A stretch of 64,000 nt of DNA, taken from positions 62,001 through 126,000 of the forward strand of contig CBDFNC010000002.1 of NCBI GenBank assembly GCA_965249895.1, in the 5' to 3' direction. Shown here one piece after another: positions 26,758 to 36,001 of the stretch. This DNA comes from CBDFNC01 sp965249895 (lineage in GTDB: Bacteria > Pseudomonadota > Gammaproteobacteria > Enterobacterales > CBDFNC01). The translations under genes and the position numbers were made by a program. The notes under the pieces were generated by a model. It searched no databases and was not told the origin of the DNA. It saw only the letters and a list, made by a program, of their open reading frames with translations. Position 1 is the first letter of the stretch, and each line of letters starts with the position of its first letter.

Positions 26758-27807
26758 TTATGCCGCCTTACCTTTCTCAATTTCTGTCTTGCTCTTTTCC
26801 GGGTTAAGGTGAACCTCCGTTATCAGATCCCAGTTTTTGATTTCACCACTCCAGCGGCTTGGATTTTTTGATTTTGCTGCTTGGTATACCTGTTTTCGTT
26901 TAGCCAATATGTGTACATCTTCACCTGTGTGACGCTGCTGCGGCGTAACAAATTTGACTCCGCTATGTAAATGTTCATGGTTATACCATTCAACAAACCC
27001 GCATACCCAGCTTCGCGCCGCTTGTAGATCATTAAAGGGCCGCTCTGGGTATTCTGGTCGGTATTTCAACGTACGAAATAGGGATTCTGAATAGGGGTTA
27101 TCATTACTCACCGAAGGTCGGCTAAACGAGGGAATAACACCCAGTTGCTGCAAGGTCGCCAGCATCGTAGCGCCTTTCATTGGGCTCCCATTGTCCGAGT
27201 GCAGCGTCACCTGGTTACGCTTAACACCTTCCCGCTGACAGATATCAGTCATAAGATCTGCTGCTAATGCACTCGATTCCTCTTCGTATACCTGCCAGCC
27301 AACGATTTTTCGACTGTAAATATCCATCACCAAGTACAGATATAAAAATATCCCTTTAACAACAGTGGGTAAGTAGGTGATATCCCAAGTGTAAATTTGA
27401 TTGGGCTCTGTCGCTGTCAGGGCTTTAGGTTTATGTATTTTCCTGACTGGCTTACTCTTGTCTCGGTGATTTAGCTGATTGTGTACCTTCATCACCCGAT
27501 AGAACGTTGACTCTGAGGCAATATATAGCCCTTTATCGACAAGCTTCGGTACGATTTTGTTCGGTGGTAATTTCGCATACTCAGGCTCATTAACAAGCTT
27601 AATGATACGCTGGCGCTCCAATTCTGTTAGCTTATTTTTTGGTTCACGGTAGGCTTCTATCCGCCCATCTTGCTCATTGCCTGGCTGGTTCCAACGCTGC
27701 AAGGTTTTTGCGCTAACCCCTATGATTTCACAGGCTTTTGATTGTCTGGCACCAGAATCACATGCCTGATTTATCAGGCTCATGATTTCCGTTCGTTCTG
27801 AACTCAT
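26758..27807 (-). CDS. IS3-type transposase OrfB (rve integrase core)
   Basis: A protein of 349 residues. The HTH-like N-terminus (CEIIGVSAKTLQRW) is followed by an rve core with the DDE residues in YTWDITYLPTVV, TLHSDNGSPMKG and NPYSESLFRTLKY. It starts 4 bp before the OrfA stop (ATGAG overlap), suggesting coupled translation. It looks intact, although OrfA has a damaged N-terminus. Confidence 0.9.
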   Translation of the reverse strand: MSSERTEIMSLINQACDSGARQSKACEIIGVSAKTLQRWNQPGNEQDGRIEAYREPKNKLTELERQRIIKLVNEPEYAKLPPNKIVPKLVDKGLYIASESTFYRVMKVHNQLNHRDKSKPVRKIHKPKALTATEPNQIYTWDITYLPTVVKGIFLYLYLVMDIYSRKIVGWQVYEEESSALAADLMTDICQREGVKRNQVTLHSDNGSPMKGATMLATLQQLGVIPSFSRPSVSNDNPYSESLFRTLKYRPEYPERPFNDLQAARSWVCGFVEWYNHEHLHSGVKFVTPQQRHTGEDVHILAKRKQVYQAAKSKNPSRWSGEIKNWDLITEVHLNPEKSKTEIEKGKAA

Positions 27808-28166
27808 TGTGAGTCGTCCTCGTCGCTTCCCCAGATCGCATTGACTTTTTTTTGGAGCACTAATAACGCAGCGGTCTCGGCCAGCGCTTTGTCTTTTCGG
27901 TTCAGCTCCTTTTTTAATGCCTTATTTTCATGCTTAAGGCCTTTTATTTCCGAGCGACTCGTCGCTTTACTATTAGCTGCATTGCCATGAGTAAAATCAA
28001 GTTTCCACTGTTTAATATGGTGGGGATATAAGCCTTGTTCACGGCATAGCTCACTGATGGCCTCACCACCCAGCGAGGCGCTGACCATGTTAAGCCTTTC
28101 CTCTAAACTCCAATCTTGTGGTCTTTTTTCTTTTGTCATAATGCCAGTTTTATCAGTAAAACCCAT
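27804..28166 (-). CDS. IS3-type OrfA (HTH), N-terminus frameshifted
   Basis: A protein of 120 residues with a helix-turn-helix (SLEERLNMVSASLGGEAISE, then LCREQGLYPHHIKQWK) and a coiled coil (GLKHENKALKKELNRKDKAL). Upstream, another frame reads KRYTKSFKIQAVEKALNRPA...EVAESLGIQH, a typical OrfA beginning, up to a TAG near 28210. A few bases seem to have been lost there, so the protein as drawn is a truncated version of a longer two-HTH OrfA. Confidence 0.75.
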   Translation of the reverse strand: MGFTDKTGIMTKEKRPQDWSLEERLNMVSASLGGEAISELCREQGLYPHHIKQWKLDFTHGNAANSKATSRSEIKGLKHENKALKKELNRKDKALAETAALLVLQKKVNAIWGSDEDDSQ

Positions 28167-29456
28167 TTCAAATACTTGCTCTCTGGACTGTACAATCCAC
28201 TTACCTAATGTTGAATGCCTAAAGACTCAGCCACTTCTTTTAAGCTGGACTCTGCAGGGCGATTAAGCGCTTTTTCCACTGCTTGTATTTTAAATGACTT
28301 TGTATATCTTTTGTTCGAACTGAGGCAGTATGCCTATTTCATCCATTGCCTCCTTACCGCGTTTTGCGTGAGGCTCAAACCAGGTCCACTCTCCGTTCGA
28401 TGCATTATGAAGCCAGATGCGCTTGCCGCCGACATTAATACCCGTCTCGTCCGCGTGAATTAACCCGCCATTGATGAGTTCGAGCTTGGCCAGCGTTTCA
28501 AAGTCAGCCAGCATGTGGTCAGCCAGCATGTGGTAAGCCAGCTTGTGGTAAGCCAGCTTGTTAAAGTTGAACAGTGAGCCGGTACTCAAGGAGATGCCAA
28601 ACATTTCATCAAAATGCTGCTGCACCCGGTCATAAGGAATGAGTTGGTACACTGACATATAGACGGCGTTCGCCTTAACCGATGCACCATACTTAGCCGC
28701 CCTGTCCACGTCAGCAGGGAAATCAGCGGTAAACCGGTTGCCCTGCGCGTCTTCCAGAATTTGTGCCCGGTATTCTTTAACCCAGCGGGAAATTTGGATA
28801 TCAAATACCTGGCGACGGTCATAGCCTACGTCATGGTACTGCCCTGGCGGCAAGCTATCCCGGTTGACTGGAACCTGAATAATTTCGTCCGGATCATCGA
28901 CTGGCTTGAGCGTCTTGCCCTCGCGGCCTTTTTGCCCGCCCTGTTTATTGTTACTTTTCTTTCGCTCTTCTTTAGGGCGGTTGGGGTCTTGCGAGGGCGG
29001 CTTGCTGCTATTTCGGCTATTAAGAGACAGGCGACCAAACAATAGCTTGACCAGCAGCAACATCATTTGTACGGCAGCCACTAAAGCAGGAGATGCGGCC
29101 TTGTCATTTTTCAAGGCGTTTTCTACTTGCTCAATGGTGGCGTTGACATCCAATGACTCGGGTATCAACGTTGCTGTGTTTGTATGCTTATTCATGGGGC
29201 TGTTATACCCTCTGTTTTTTCGGGCAGTTTTTTGCTTCTGTAAGCCAAACTAAGCCGTTGTATTTTTCTGTGCCGGGGGCGCTATGCTTGCTGGGCTTCC
29301 GTGCCTTTGGCGCTCTTGTGGTTAAGTTAATCGTTGCTTACAAGCGCTCATTACAGTGACGCATGAAAATGCACTAAATCAGTCAAAACCGTGTCAAGAA
29401 GTTTTGAAAAAAATAATGCATTTATTGCGGGGTTTTTAGCCAGCTGAATAGTTACA

Positions 29457-29696
29457 ACTAAACAAGAAAGGTTCAGCGCACTGGAAAAAGCCAAGAAGCT
29501 GCTTTCCCTAAGCAAGGCACGTAGCACCGCCATGCGTTCAGCCAAAAACCAGCATGAACGAGTTGAAATAGATGGCACGTACTGGCGTAAAAAATTGAAT
29601 TGGAGGCGGTATGAGCGCATTGAAAACACGGATTGTAGGGGCATTGGAACTAGCTCCGAGTCACATCAGCACACAAAACCTGATGAAGATAACTAA
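29457..29696 (+). pseudogene. Phage gene, 5' end removed at the IS66 boundary
   Basis: The frame is open from the right edge of IS66 copy 1 (TKQERFSALEKAKKLLSL, then VEIDGTYWRKKLNWRRYER) to a stop at 29696. Charged, alpha-helical and gene-like, but I do not recognise a family. It overlaps the start of the next gene by 86 bp, so the native stop could differ. Confidence 0.45.
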
Positions 29697-29913
29697 CACG
29701 TCAGCTAAAAATCTAGCAGGCGCAATTACTGGACTGAGGAAGGACGGTTACATCATCGAATCAATTGCACGAATGGTGCTAGGGGAGCGGAGTGTTAAAT
29801 ACAAATTGATATGCAAACCTGCAGCTGGAGGTGCGCTTAAAGCTGCTATCGAGCTTAAGGAGCAACACCCGTATCGTTATGCCTGGATGTTACCAATGAG
29901 AGCTAGCGCATAG
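29611..29913 (+). CDS. Small winged-helix-like phage protein
   Basis: A protein of 100 residues. An ATG preceded by GGAGGCGGT. The pattern VGALELAPSHISTQNLMKIT, then AGAITGLRKDGYIIESI, resembles a winged helix for DNA binding. First complete gene of the phage early block, overlapping the next start (TAGTG). Exact role unknown. Confidence 0.6.
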   Translation: MSALKTRIVGALELAPSHISTQNLMKITNTSAKNLAGAITGLRKDGYIIESIARMVLGERSVKYKLICKPAAGGALKAAIELKEQHPYRYAWMLPMRASA

Positions 29914-30254
29914 TGAAAGATGTAGAGGAAACCCTAGTTTTCATTCGCGACAAAGCCAAGGAGCACGCTGAAGCATTAGCTCAGCGTGACTTCCTGAAAG
30001 AGTTTCGCAAGTCGAAAAAGGCGATGCTGATTATCCAGGCTGAGCAACAAGGCGTAACAGGTGGTCAGCAGGGAAGGGAGGCATATGCCTACGCTCACCC
30101 TGATTACATCGAGCTACTGGAAGGGCTCAAGGTAGCCACCGAGAGAGAGGCGAATCACAGGCACCTGATAAAAGCCAGCGAATTACGAATCGAAGTTTGG
30201 CGCTCTCAGAATGCCAGAGCTAAAGCCGAAATAAATGCATACAACACCAGGTAG
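29913..30254 (+). CDS. Hypothetical phage protein
   Basis: A protein of 113 residues with a GTG start overlapping the preceding stop by one base. Highly charged and helical (VFIRDKAKEHAEALAQRDF, HPDYIELLEGLKVATEREAN, SELRIEVWRSQNARAKAEI). The repeated Glu/Lys pattern suggests a coiled coil. No family recognised; context is the replication/recombination block upstream of a VRR-NUC gene. Confidence 0.6.
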   Translation: MKDVEETLVFIRDKAKEHAEALAQRDFLKEFRKSKKAMLIIQAEQQGVTGGQQGREAYAYAHPDYIELLEGLKVATEREANHRHLIKASELRIEVWRSQNARAKAEINAYNTR

Positions 30255-30262
30255 GAGAGTGA

Positions 30263-30649
30263 ATGGCCAGACACGTTGAACACTCACATCAATCGGCCCT
30301 TATCAGCTGGTCGAAAATCAAATCAGTTGGACAGGATGGTACAACTATTCACGACTACCTGTTTGCTATTCCTAATGGCGGTAAACGTAATCCTCGTGAA
30401 GCTTCGAGATTGAAGGCGCAAGGCGTAAAAAAAGGCGTTAGCGACTTAATGCTGGCTTTACCAAGCGCTGGCTTCTCTGGCCTATGGATTGAGTTGAAGG
30501 CGCCCAAAACTAAAAAGTACAAACCAGCTCCAACACCTGATCAATCAGCCTGGCTAGAAAGAATGAACGCTGTCGGTTACAGGGCTGAGCTTTGCTATGG
30601 CTGGCAAGAGGCAAAAGAAGTTATCGAAGAGTATTTGGCAGTTAATTAG
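30263..30649 (+). CDS. VRR-NUC domain nuclease
   Basis: A protein of 128 residues. A VRR-NUC (PD-(D/E)xK type) domain fills the protein: FAIPNGGKRNPREAS, GVKKGVSDLMLALPS (catalytic Asp), GLWIELKAPKTKKY (Glu-x-Lys). Phage VRR-NUC proteins are taken to be structure-specific nucleases in recombination or replication. AGGAGAG precedes the ATG. Confidence 0.88.
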   Translation: MARHVEHSHQSALISWSKIKSVGQDGTTIHDYLFAIPNGGKRNPREASRLKAQGVKKGVSDLMLALPSAGFSGLWIELKAPKTKKYKPAPTPDQSAWLERMNAVGYRAELCYGWQEAKEVIEEYLAVN

Positions 30650-30869
30650 GGGTGGCGATGCGCGGTTTGAGATTCTGAGAGCAGCACGGGCAATGCGTGG
30701 ATACAGCCAGGGTGAACTGGCAGCGATGTACGGATGCTCACGTCAGCAGTTTAGCAGGTGGGAGTGTGGCGCTGCGGCAATATCATACGATGATTTAAAG
30801 GGAGTTGTTGAGGGCGTGTGTGGCGTTAGTCTGCAGAAGCTAATTGGAGCCTCGCATGAAAACCATTAA
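30597..30869 (+). CDS. XRE-type helix-turn-helix regulator
   Basis: A protein of up to 90 residues. The HTH is ILRAARAMRGYSQGELAAMY, then GCSRQQFSRWECG. The ATG at 30597 overlaps the nuclease gene by 53 bp; no other ATG lies before the HTH except the one at MRGYSQG, so the native start is uncertain and may be a rare codon just after 30649. Likely a phage transcription regulator. Confidence 0.65.
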   Translation: MAGKRQKKLSKSIWQLIRGGDARFEILRAARAMRGYSQGELAAMYGCSRQQFSRWECGAAAISYDDLKGVVEGVCGVSLQKLIGASHENH

Positions 30870-31221
30870 ACAAATTCGCAGGGAGCTGAGAAGTTGGGGG
30901 CAATACTGGGCCCGAATGGAACAATCAGAAGGTTATGCCAGGAAATCCAATGTAGATAGGCTAAAGGAGGTGTGCGAGTTGGGCGCCTGGATTAGCTCAG
31001 ACCTACACCTGTTTTCGCAGGCAATCGAAGTCCCAAGCCACCTAAAAGACATTGATAACATCGTATCCCGGCTATCTGAAAGCGCCAAGTTAGCCATGAC
31101 GGGCAAATACATCAAACGGAAATCCGTGGAAGAAATCAGATCGTGGGGTGGGTTTCATGATAATCGCTCAGTCGAGTTCTGGATCCGCAACGCCGAGTCC
31201 GCTGTGCTTGCGCAAAGTTAA
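30856..31221 (+). CDS. Phage antitermination Q-like protein (tentative)
   Basis: A protein of 121 residues. The N-terminus (IRRELRSWGQYWARMEQSEG) resembles the conserved beginning of Q-type late antiterminators of lambdoid phages. A later RSWGGFHDNRSVEFWI is compatible with a DNA-binding part. It lies where Q would lie, last of the early genes. The ATG at 30856 has GGAGC upstream; the in-frame TTG at 30844 is not needed. Confidence 0.5.
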   Translation: MKTIKQIRRELRSWGQYWARMEQSEGYARKSNVDRLKEVCELGAWISSDLHLFSQAIEVPSHLKDIDNIVSRLSESAKLAMTGKYIKRKSVEEIRSWGGFHDNRSVEFWIRNAESAVLAQS

Positions 31222-31359
31222 TCGGAAACGATGCAGTGCGGTGAAATATTGTGTAACTAGGCGTAGTGGAGAGTGAGCGCAGGTTGGCAAATAGTTTAAA
31301 CGGATGTAGCTAGCGCATCCGAAAGGCTCAATTAAACTAACCTCACAAGGATACTCACG

Positions 31360-31602
31360 ATGAAACTACCGCAACAAACCATGCCTGTTGAGCGTAAAAC
31401 ATATAATGCAAATGCTGTTACTAGAGGAGCCAATAGTTCGTTTAGCTTTTGGGGCACCTTGGGAGACATAGCTAAAGGCGCGGTTTCAGCACTTCCCGCG
31501 CTACTATCTAAGCGTCCCGATAAAGCCGGAAGTCAGGAGAGCGCTAACCAAGATGCTAATGAATCAGAGCGTACCGATAGTGCTGAGCCTGGCGCTAAAT
31601 AA
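31360..31602 (+). CDS. Small unrecognised protein with an amphipathic segment
   Basis: A protein of 80 residues; AAGGATACTCACG precedes the ATG. The middle FWGTLGDIAKGAVSALPALL is an amphipathic helix and the tail is acidic and Ser/Asn-rich. No signal peptide is evident. It could be a membrane-active peptide or a phage morphogenesis protein. It lies where late phage genes would be expected but is followed by cargo-type genes. Confidence 0.5.
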   Translation: MKLPQQTMPVERKTYNANAVTRGANSSFSFWGTLGDIAKGAVSALPALLSKRPDKAGSQESANQDANESERTDSAEPGAK

Positions 31603-31695
31603 TAGTATGAGGTAAATTTGCGCCAAGTTTGACCCCGGTGACGTAGTTCATTCGCTAGGCTGGTAACTTATTGAAGTTACTCATGGAGTGAGCGT

Positions 31696-31887
31696 ATGCC
31701 GGCACAATGGACCGTGGACGAACTGCAATTATTGTTAATCCTGTTGAGCGATGATGTCCCGCTCAAAATTATCGTGACGGCCTTCAGTGAAAGCACCGGC
31801 AGAAGGCCTGCCACTATCCTGTTGATGCTTAAGAACTTGGGTATTATTCGCCAGATCCCGGTCAACTATTTCGCCCAGGCAGCGTAA
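31696..31887 (+). CDS. Small hypothetical protein
   Basis: A protein of 63 residues, start ATG after GAGTGAGCGT. Leu/Ile-rich helices (WTVDELQLLLILLSDDVPLK, IIVTAFSESTGRRPATILLM) resemble small HTH-like or adaptor proteins; no family recognised. The copy of the CGGAAACG motif at 31897 follows its stop. Confidence 0.4.
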   Translation: MPAQWTVDELQLLLILLSDDVPLKIIVTAFSESTGRRPATILLMLKNLGIIRQIPVNYFAQAA

Positions 31888-31930
31888 TGCTAATTCCGGA
31901 AACGATAAATAAAGGGGGGATTCCCCTCTC

Positions 31931-32161
31931 TTACTCATTGCACCTGACCCTAATTTCCTTGCGATTAAATCCCGAGCGTTCGGCTAAAGTGGTGTAACCA
32001 CCAGGACACTCTTGCTTTGCTCTGTCATGACAGACTGAAAATGATACAGCCGCCCCGCATTCAATTAACAGCGCCTCTTTGCCGTCTTTTTCATATATTA
32101 GGTTCGCTGTGGTGCAACCAATAAGAGCGATTAAGATCATAGTGGTGATAATGATTTTCAT
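31931..32161 (-). CDS. Small lipoprotein
   Basis: A protein of 76 residues. Signal plus lipobox MKIIITTMILIALIGC, then a short mature part with four Cys (LIECGAAVSFSVCHDRAKQEC, ending VRCNE) suggesting two disulfides. GAGGG precedes the ATG. Envelope-located, unknown function; a typical prophage cargo gene, opposite to the phage operon. Confidence 0.6.
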   Translation of the reverse strand: MKIIITTMILIALIGCTTANLIYEKDGKEALLIECGAAVSFSVCHDRAKQECPGGYTTLAERSGFNRKEIRVRCNE

Positions 32162-32459
32162 GAATTACCCTCTTAAAACTCCTTAAAAAATGGCGAGCTG
32201 TCCTCTACTATAATTTTAAAATTTTAGTGTAGTCGCCAATAACTGGCTTTCGAGAAACCGGAAACGATAAATAAAGGTAATACTATTAAGCACCAGAACT
32301 GTACTCTTCGTGATTATTTTTCTGCGGCGAAGCCAAAAGATAAATATTTAGAGAGAAATTTGTGTTTTTATAATTGGTCAGCTGTGGCGTGTATGGCTAC
32401 ATTGTTAACAACACTATTGAACGAGGCTTGTAAAAAGCTATTAGCTGAATAGGGGTGTA
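32162..32459 (+). other. Gap with a CGGAAACG motif copy and an open frame lacking ATG
   Basis: At 32258 the 20 bp ccggaaacgataaataaagg recurs exactly as at 31895. After it, a frame is open from about 32288 to a stop at 32451 (HQNCTLRDYFSAAKPKDKY, then CMATLLTTLLNEACKKLLAE). It has no ATG; ATT or an internal TTG would be needed. It may be a real small gene with a rare start. Confidence 0.3.
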
Positions 32460-33092
32460 ATGGAGATCTGGGAAACAGTAGCTTTAGCAATGACCGGAAG
32501 CCTAACTTCTTTCGCTGTCCTAGGTTGGCTGTCAAAATCGTTAGTTAGCCAATTACTAACGAAGGATGTTGAAGTCTTTAAAGCAAAATTAAAATCTGAA
32601 TCAGAAGAGGCCTCACAAAAACTCCGTCATGACTTGGAGAAGGCAACAATTGAACATCAGGTTCGTTTTTCTAAGTTGCATGAAAAACGGGCAGAGGTTA
32701 TAGCTGAGCTATATAGCCTGCTAGTTCAAGCTTACTGGGATATTTCGAATTTTGTTTCCCCAATGCAGAGTTCAGGAGAACCAAGCCAATATGAAAAATA
32801 CGCTACCGCTATGAACGCTGTTGCAGATTTCTATCGGTTCTTTGATAAACGCAAGATCTACCTCCCTGAGAAGTCGTGTGCACAAGTCGATGAATTTGTC
32901 CGAGAGATGCGAAACAAAGCTATCGGCTTTGGCGTATATGCCAAATACGAAGATGAACAATTGCCTGCAGGTTCCATTAAGGAAAAGCTTGATGCATGGA
33001 CTGAAGCTTGGGGATACCTTGAAAAGAAAGTTCCCGAGGCAAAATCGGCACTTGAAAACGAGCTAAGAAGTATCTTAGGAGGCATAAGCTAA
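32460..33092 (+). CDS. Membrane-anchored coiled-coil protein
   Basis: A protein of 210 residues; GGGGTGTA precedes the ATG. One N-terminal membrane segment (TVALAMTGSLTSFAVLGWLS), then a coiled coil (EVFKAKLKSESEEASQKLRH, KATIEHQVRFSKLHEKRAEV), then a helical C-terminal domain. This architecture is common among uncharacterised proteins in mobile elements and near defence genes. No catalytic motif seen. Confidence 0.65.
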   Translation: MEIWETVALAMTGSLTSFAVLGWLSKSLVSQLLTKDVEVFKAKLKSESEEASQKLRHDLEKATIEHQVRFSKLHEKRAEVIAELYSLLVQAYWDISNFVSPMQSSGEPSQYEKYATAMNAVADFYRFFDKRKIYLPEKSCAQVDEFVREMRNKAIGFGVYAKYEDEQLPAGSIKEKLDAWTEAWGYLEKKVPEAKSALENELRSILGGIS

Positions 33093-33360
33093 CAAGGGCG
33101 TATGCTACCGAATTGCATTTTTGTGGAATAGCTAATTTCCGTTAAAGTCAGGCGGGATAAGGGCTGGAAGGCCATTTTAGAGCAATCTGGCCTATTCTAT
33201 GTCTGTTTTAGGGTTGTTTTTGGTCCTGATCGCGACGTAGTTACTTTGATTCTTTGATAATACTAAGGGCCAGTTCAATAGCTTTCCCTAGGGGGCGTTC
33301 TCAATTACCGTATATTGCTCAGTTCGAGGTTGAATCCCGGATTTCTATTTGGAATAATCG

Positions 33361-33650
33361 ATGGCCCGTATAACCTTGCGTGATGACCAGTGGATGCGAA
33401 TTGAGCATTTACTACCTGGAAAATCATCGGACTGTGGGGTCACTGCGAAGAATAACCGGCGCTTTCTGGAAGCGGTCCTCTGGATTGCCCGAACCGGTGC
33501 CCCTTGGCGGGACATGCCACTTGTGTTTGGTCACTGGCATCGAGTTTATGTTCGATATAGCCGCTGGTCAAAAAAAGGCCATTGGGAGGCCATATTTAAC
33601 GCATTGTCTGAAGATAGAGACCTTGAATATGTGATGGTCGATTGCATGCT
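33361..33650 (+). pseudogene. IS5-family transposase, N-terminal fragment
   Basis: 97 residues of an IS5-type transposase (MARITLRDDQWMRIEHLLPG, then RRFLEAVLWIARTGAPWRD, RYSRWSKKGHWEAIF, EYVMVD) stop where the left end of the IS21 element begins. The remainder is not found on the far side of IS21, so DNA was lost when or after IS21 inserted. Confidence 0.88.
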
Positions 33651-34756
33651 TCGCTCCATTCCGATCACCTATTTCACTCCAAACCGATCACTGATTTCGG
33701 CTTAAACCGATCACTCATTTCACTCTAACCCGATCATTTTCGGCCTTTTTCCGAAATCGGTGATCGGAATACCGAAATGAGTGATCGGTTTAGCGAAACA
33801 CCTCTCTTTTCTCATTTTTATCAACCCGTTATCTTCTTAGTGAATTTATTTTTACTGCAGAGGGATAACATGCCAAAAAAGAGAATAGTTATGAGCAAAA
33901 TAAAGGATGCTTTACGTCTTAAATTTGAAGCCAAATTATCCAATCGAGATGTGGCGCACTGCCTTAAAATAGGTGCCGCCACCGTCTCTGATATTCTGGC
34001 GCGTTTTCGTAACGCTAAGCTGGATTGGACTTTACCAGAAAATCTGACTGAGATTGCCCTGGAAGCTCGCCTGTATCCTGACAAGAAGTCCCCTTCCACC
34101 AAGGCACAGGCTGATTTTTCCAATATCCATCAAGAGCTTAAAAATAAAGGGATGACCAAGCTGCTGCTGTGGCAGGAATATCTGCAAGAAAACCCAGATA
34201 ATGCTTACGGATATACCCAGTTCTGCTCCTTGTATCAACGCTGGCGTAAGAAGCAACGGCGTAGCATGCGTCAGCTACATATGGCCGGAGAAAAGTTGTT
34301 CATCGACTACTGCGGTCCCACTGTCCCTATCGTTAATCCGGATACCGGGGAGATCCGAAAGGCACGGATCTTTGTTGCTACCTTAGGGGCCTCTAATTTT
34401 ACCTACATTGAAGCCAGCGCAAGCCAGAAGCAGGAAAGTTGGCTGATGGCGCATGTTAATGCCTTTGAGTTCCTTGGCGGTGTCCCTAATTTGCTGATCC
34501 CAGATAATTTACGCAGCGCTGTCACCAAGGCTGATCGTTATGAGCCTGTACTTAATGAAAATTATCTTAAACTCGCCCGTCACTACAACACAGCGGTCAT
34601 GCCTGCCAGGCCTTACCGGCCCAAGGATTATGTTCTGTCAAAAATTATGTTGTGTCGGGCTTTGAAAGCGAGTTTTAAGTTAATGACAACGGCATTGTAC
34701 GCAACATAATAAAAAGATCGATACTGATTGACTCTCACCAGCCAGGAGAGCTGATC

Positions 34757-36001
34757 ATGTTTGATACACTATTTACTCACCCTCACACTTTAGCTCGTCA
34801 TTATGCAGCACCTTGTCTCGAATGCCGGTTAAGCTATCTGTCATACTGCAAAGGACAAGGCTACCCCCGCTCATCACTACAGAAAATTGCATGGGTATTG
34901 CTGGTGTTTTCACGGAGCATCGACTTATACAGACCAGGCAAATTTACACGCAAAGAAATTGAGTTCGCTGTAGATCATCGTATTCGTTTTAAGCGACAGC
35001 CTAAGCCAGTAAAAGAGTCAAAAAGCTCGCGATTGTTGTTCATTGGTACGATCACCGCTTGGCTGCGGTTTCAGGGATACTTTGAAGAAGCGAATTTCGA
35101 ACCAAGGCCATTTTCGAGTCAGGTGGAAGGTTACGTTAAATTTATGCGTGATGAACAAGGATTATCAGCTTCAACGATTACATTTCGTCATGAAGAAGTA
35201 TTGAATTTTTTGTCGTCGATTGGGCGTCCCACTGTTTTACTGAGTTCAATATCCATTGGCGAAGTTGACAGTTACCTTGCTCATCAAGGCAGGCATGGTT
35301 GGAGCCGAAGGTCGCTTCGTACATTAGCGGATGCCTTGCGTAGTTTTTTCCGCTATGCACAAGCGAAAGGCTGGGCCTGTGGCGTAGCCGAGGCCATTGA
35401 AGCTCCCCCGCTATACGCACAAGAAGGTTTGCCATTCGGACCAACTTGGGAGCAAGTACAACGACTTATTGCCAGTATTTCTGGCGAAGGTATTACCGAT
35501 CTCCGTGATCGCGCCATCATCCTGTTATTAGCTGTTTATGGATTACGAGCTGGTGAAGTATCACGGCTTCGCCTGGAGGACATCGATTGGGCGGCTAACA
35601 TCCTGCATATCACACGATCAAAACAGCGATGCCGCCAACAATATCCCTTGAATACCGAAGTCGGGAATGCAATTGCGCGTTACCTGATAGAAGCGCGACC
35701 AAGCAGCAAACACCGTTCACTGTTTCTGACGATTTGTGCACCGATTCGTCCGCTGTCCGCAGCCAGCATGACTCCCATTGTTCATTCGCGTCTTGATAGC
35801 CTTGGGATCGAATTGCCACGTCGTGGTGCCCATTGCCTGAGACATGCCTGTGCCAGACACCTATTAGATGGCGGATTTTCCCTGAAGCAAATCGGCGATC
35901 AACTGGGTCACCTCAGCCCTGAAACAACAAGAATTTACGCCAAGGTTAATCTGAGCGGTTTGCGGCAGGTCGCTGACTTTGATATGGAGGACTTGCTATG
36001 A
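34757..36001 (+). CDS. RitA-type tyrosine recombinase
   Basis: A protein of 414 residues. A SAM-like core-binding N-terminal half precedes a catalytic half with the Arg in YGLRAGEVSRLRL, the H-x-x-R in AHCLRHACARHLL, the late His in QLGHLSPETT, and the nucleophile in RIYAKVN. GGAGAGCTGATC precedes the ATG. Its stop overlaps the ritB start (ATGA), as in other RIT trios. It appears intact. Confidence 0.92.
   Translation: MFDTLFTHPHTLARHYAAPCLECRLSYLSYCKGQGYPRSSLQKIAWVLLVFSRSIDLYRPGKFTRKEIEFAVDHRIRFKRQPKPVKESKSSRLLFIGTITAWLRFQGYFEEANFEPRPFSSQVEGYVKFMRDEQGLSASTITFRHEEVLNFLSSIGRPTVLLSSISIGEVDSYLAHQGRHGWSRRSLRTLADALRSFFRYAQAKGWACGVAEAIEAPPLYAQEGLPFGPTWEQVQRLIASISGEGITDLRDRAIILLLAVYGLRAGEVSRLRLEDIDWAANILHITRSKQRCRQQYPLNTEVGNAIARYLIEARPSSKHRSLFLTICAPIRPLSAASMTPIVHSRLDSLGIELPRRGAHCLRHACARHLLDGGFSLKQIGDQLGHLSPETTRIYAKVNLSGLRQVADFDMEDLL

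Larger units (their letters stand above)
26720..28316 (-). mobile_element. IS3-family-like element inserted in IS66 copy 1
   Basis: Interrupts the IS66 transposase. The same 16 bp (cgaactgaggcagtat) stands at both edges (26704-26719 and 28316-28331) and occurs once in the uninterrupted copy 2, so it acts as a target duplication. That is longer than the 3-5 bp usual for IS3. I found no clear terminal inverted repeats, so the family and edges are provisional. Confidence 0.7.
26079..29195 (-). pseudogene. IS66 transposase gene, interrupted and frameshifted
   Basis: The N-terminal part (from 29195, MNKHTNTATLIPESLD) runs to GILPQF, where the IS3-like element is inserted. The C-terminal part resumes near 26720 as FAGTLCHD...FHSLCNAHHLRELTRAYEQ. 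A second lesion near 26403 is the loss of one G from the G4 run that copy 2 has, shifting frame before VARSKARNLLERL. This copy also has two extra 15-bp units (28500-28560: LAYHKLAYHMLADHMLAD against LAYHMLAD in copy 2). Confidence 0.9.
26075..29455 (-). mobile_element. IS66-family (ISBst12-like) element, copy 1, split by an IS3-like element
   Basis: Ends are gtaactattcagctggc at 26075 and its reverse complement ending at 29455. It is nearly identical to copy 2 (49580-51313) but in opposite orientation. It lacks direct target repeats; the flanking tttagtt/aactaaa are instead reverse complements. It contains the IS3-like insertion at about 26720-28316. Confidence 0.9.
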
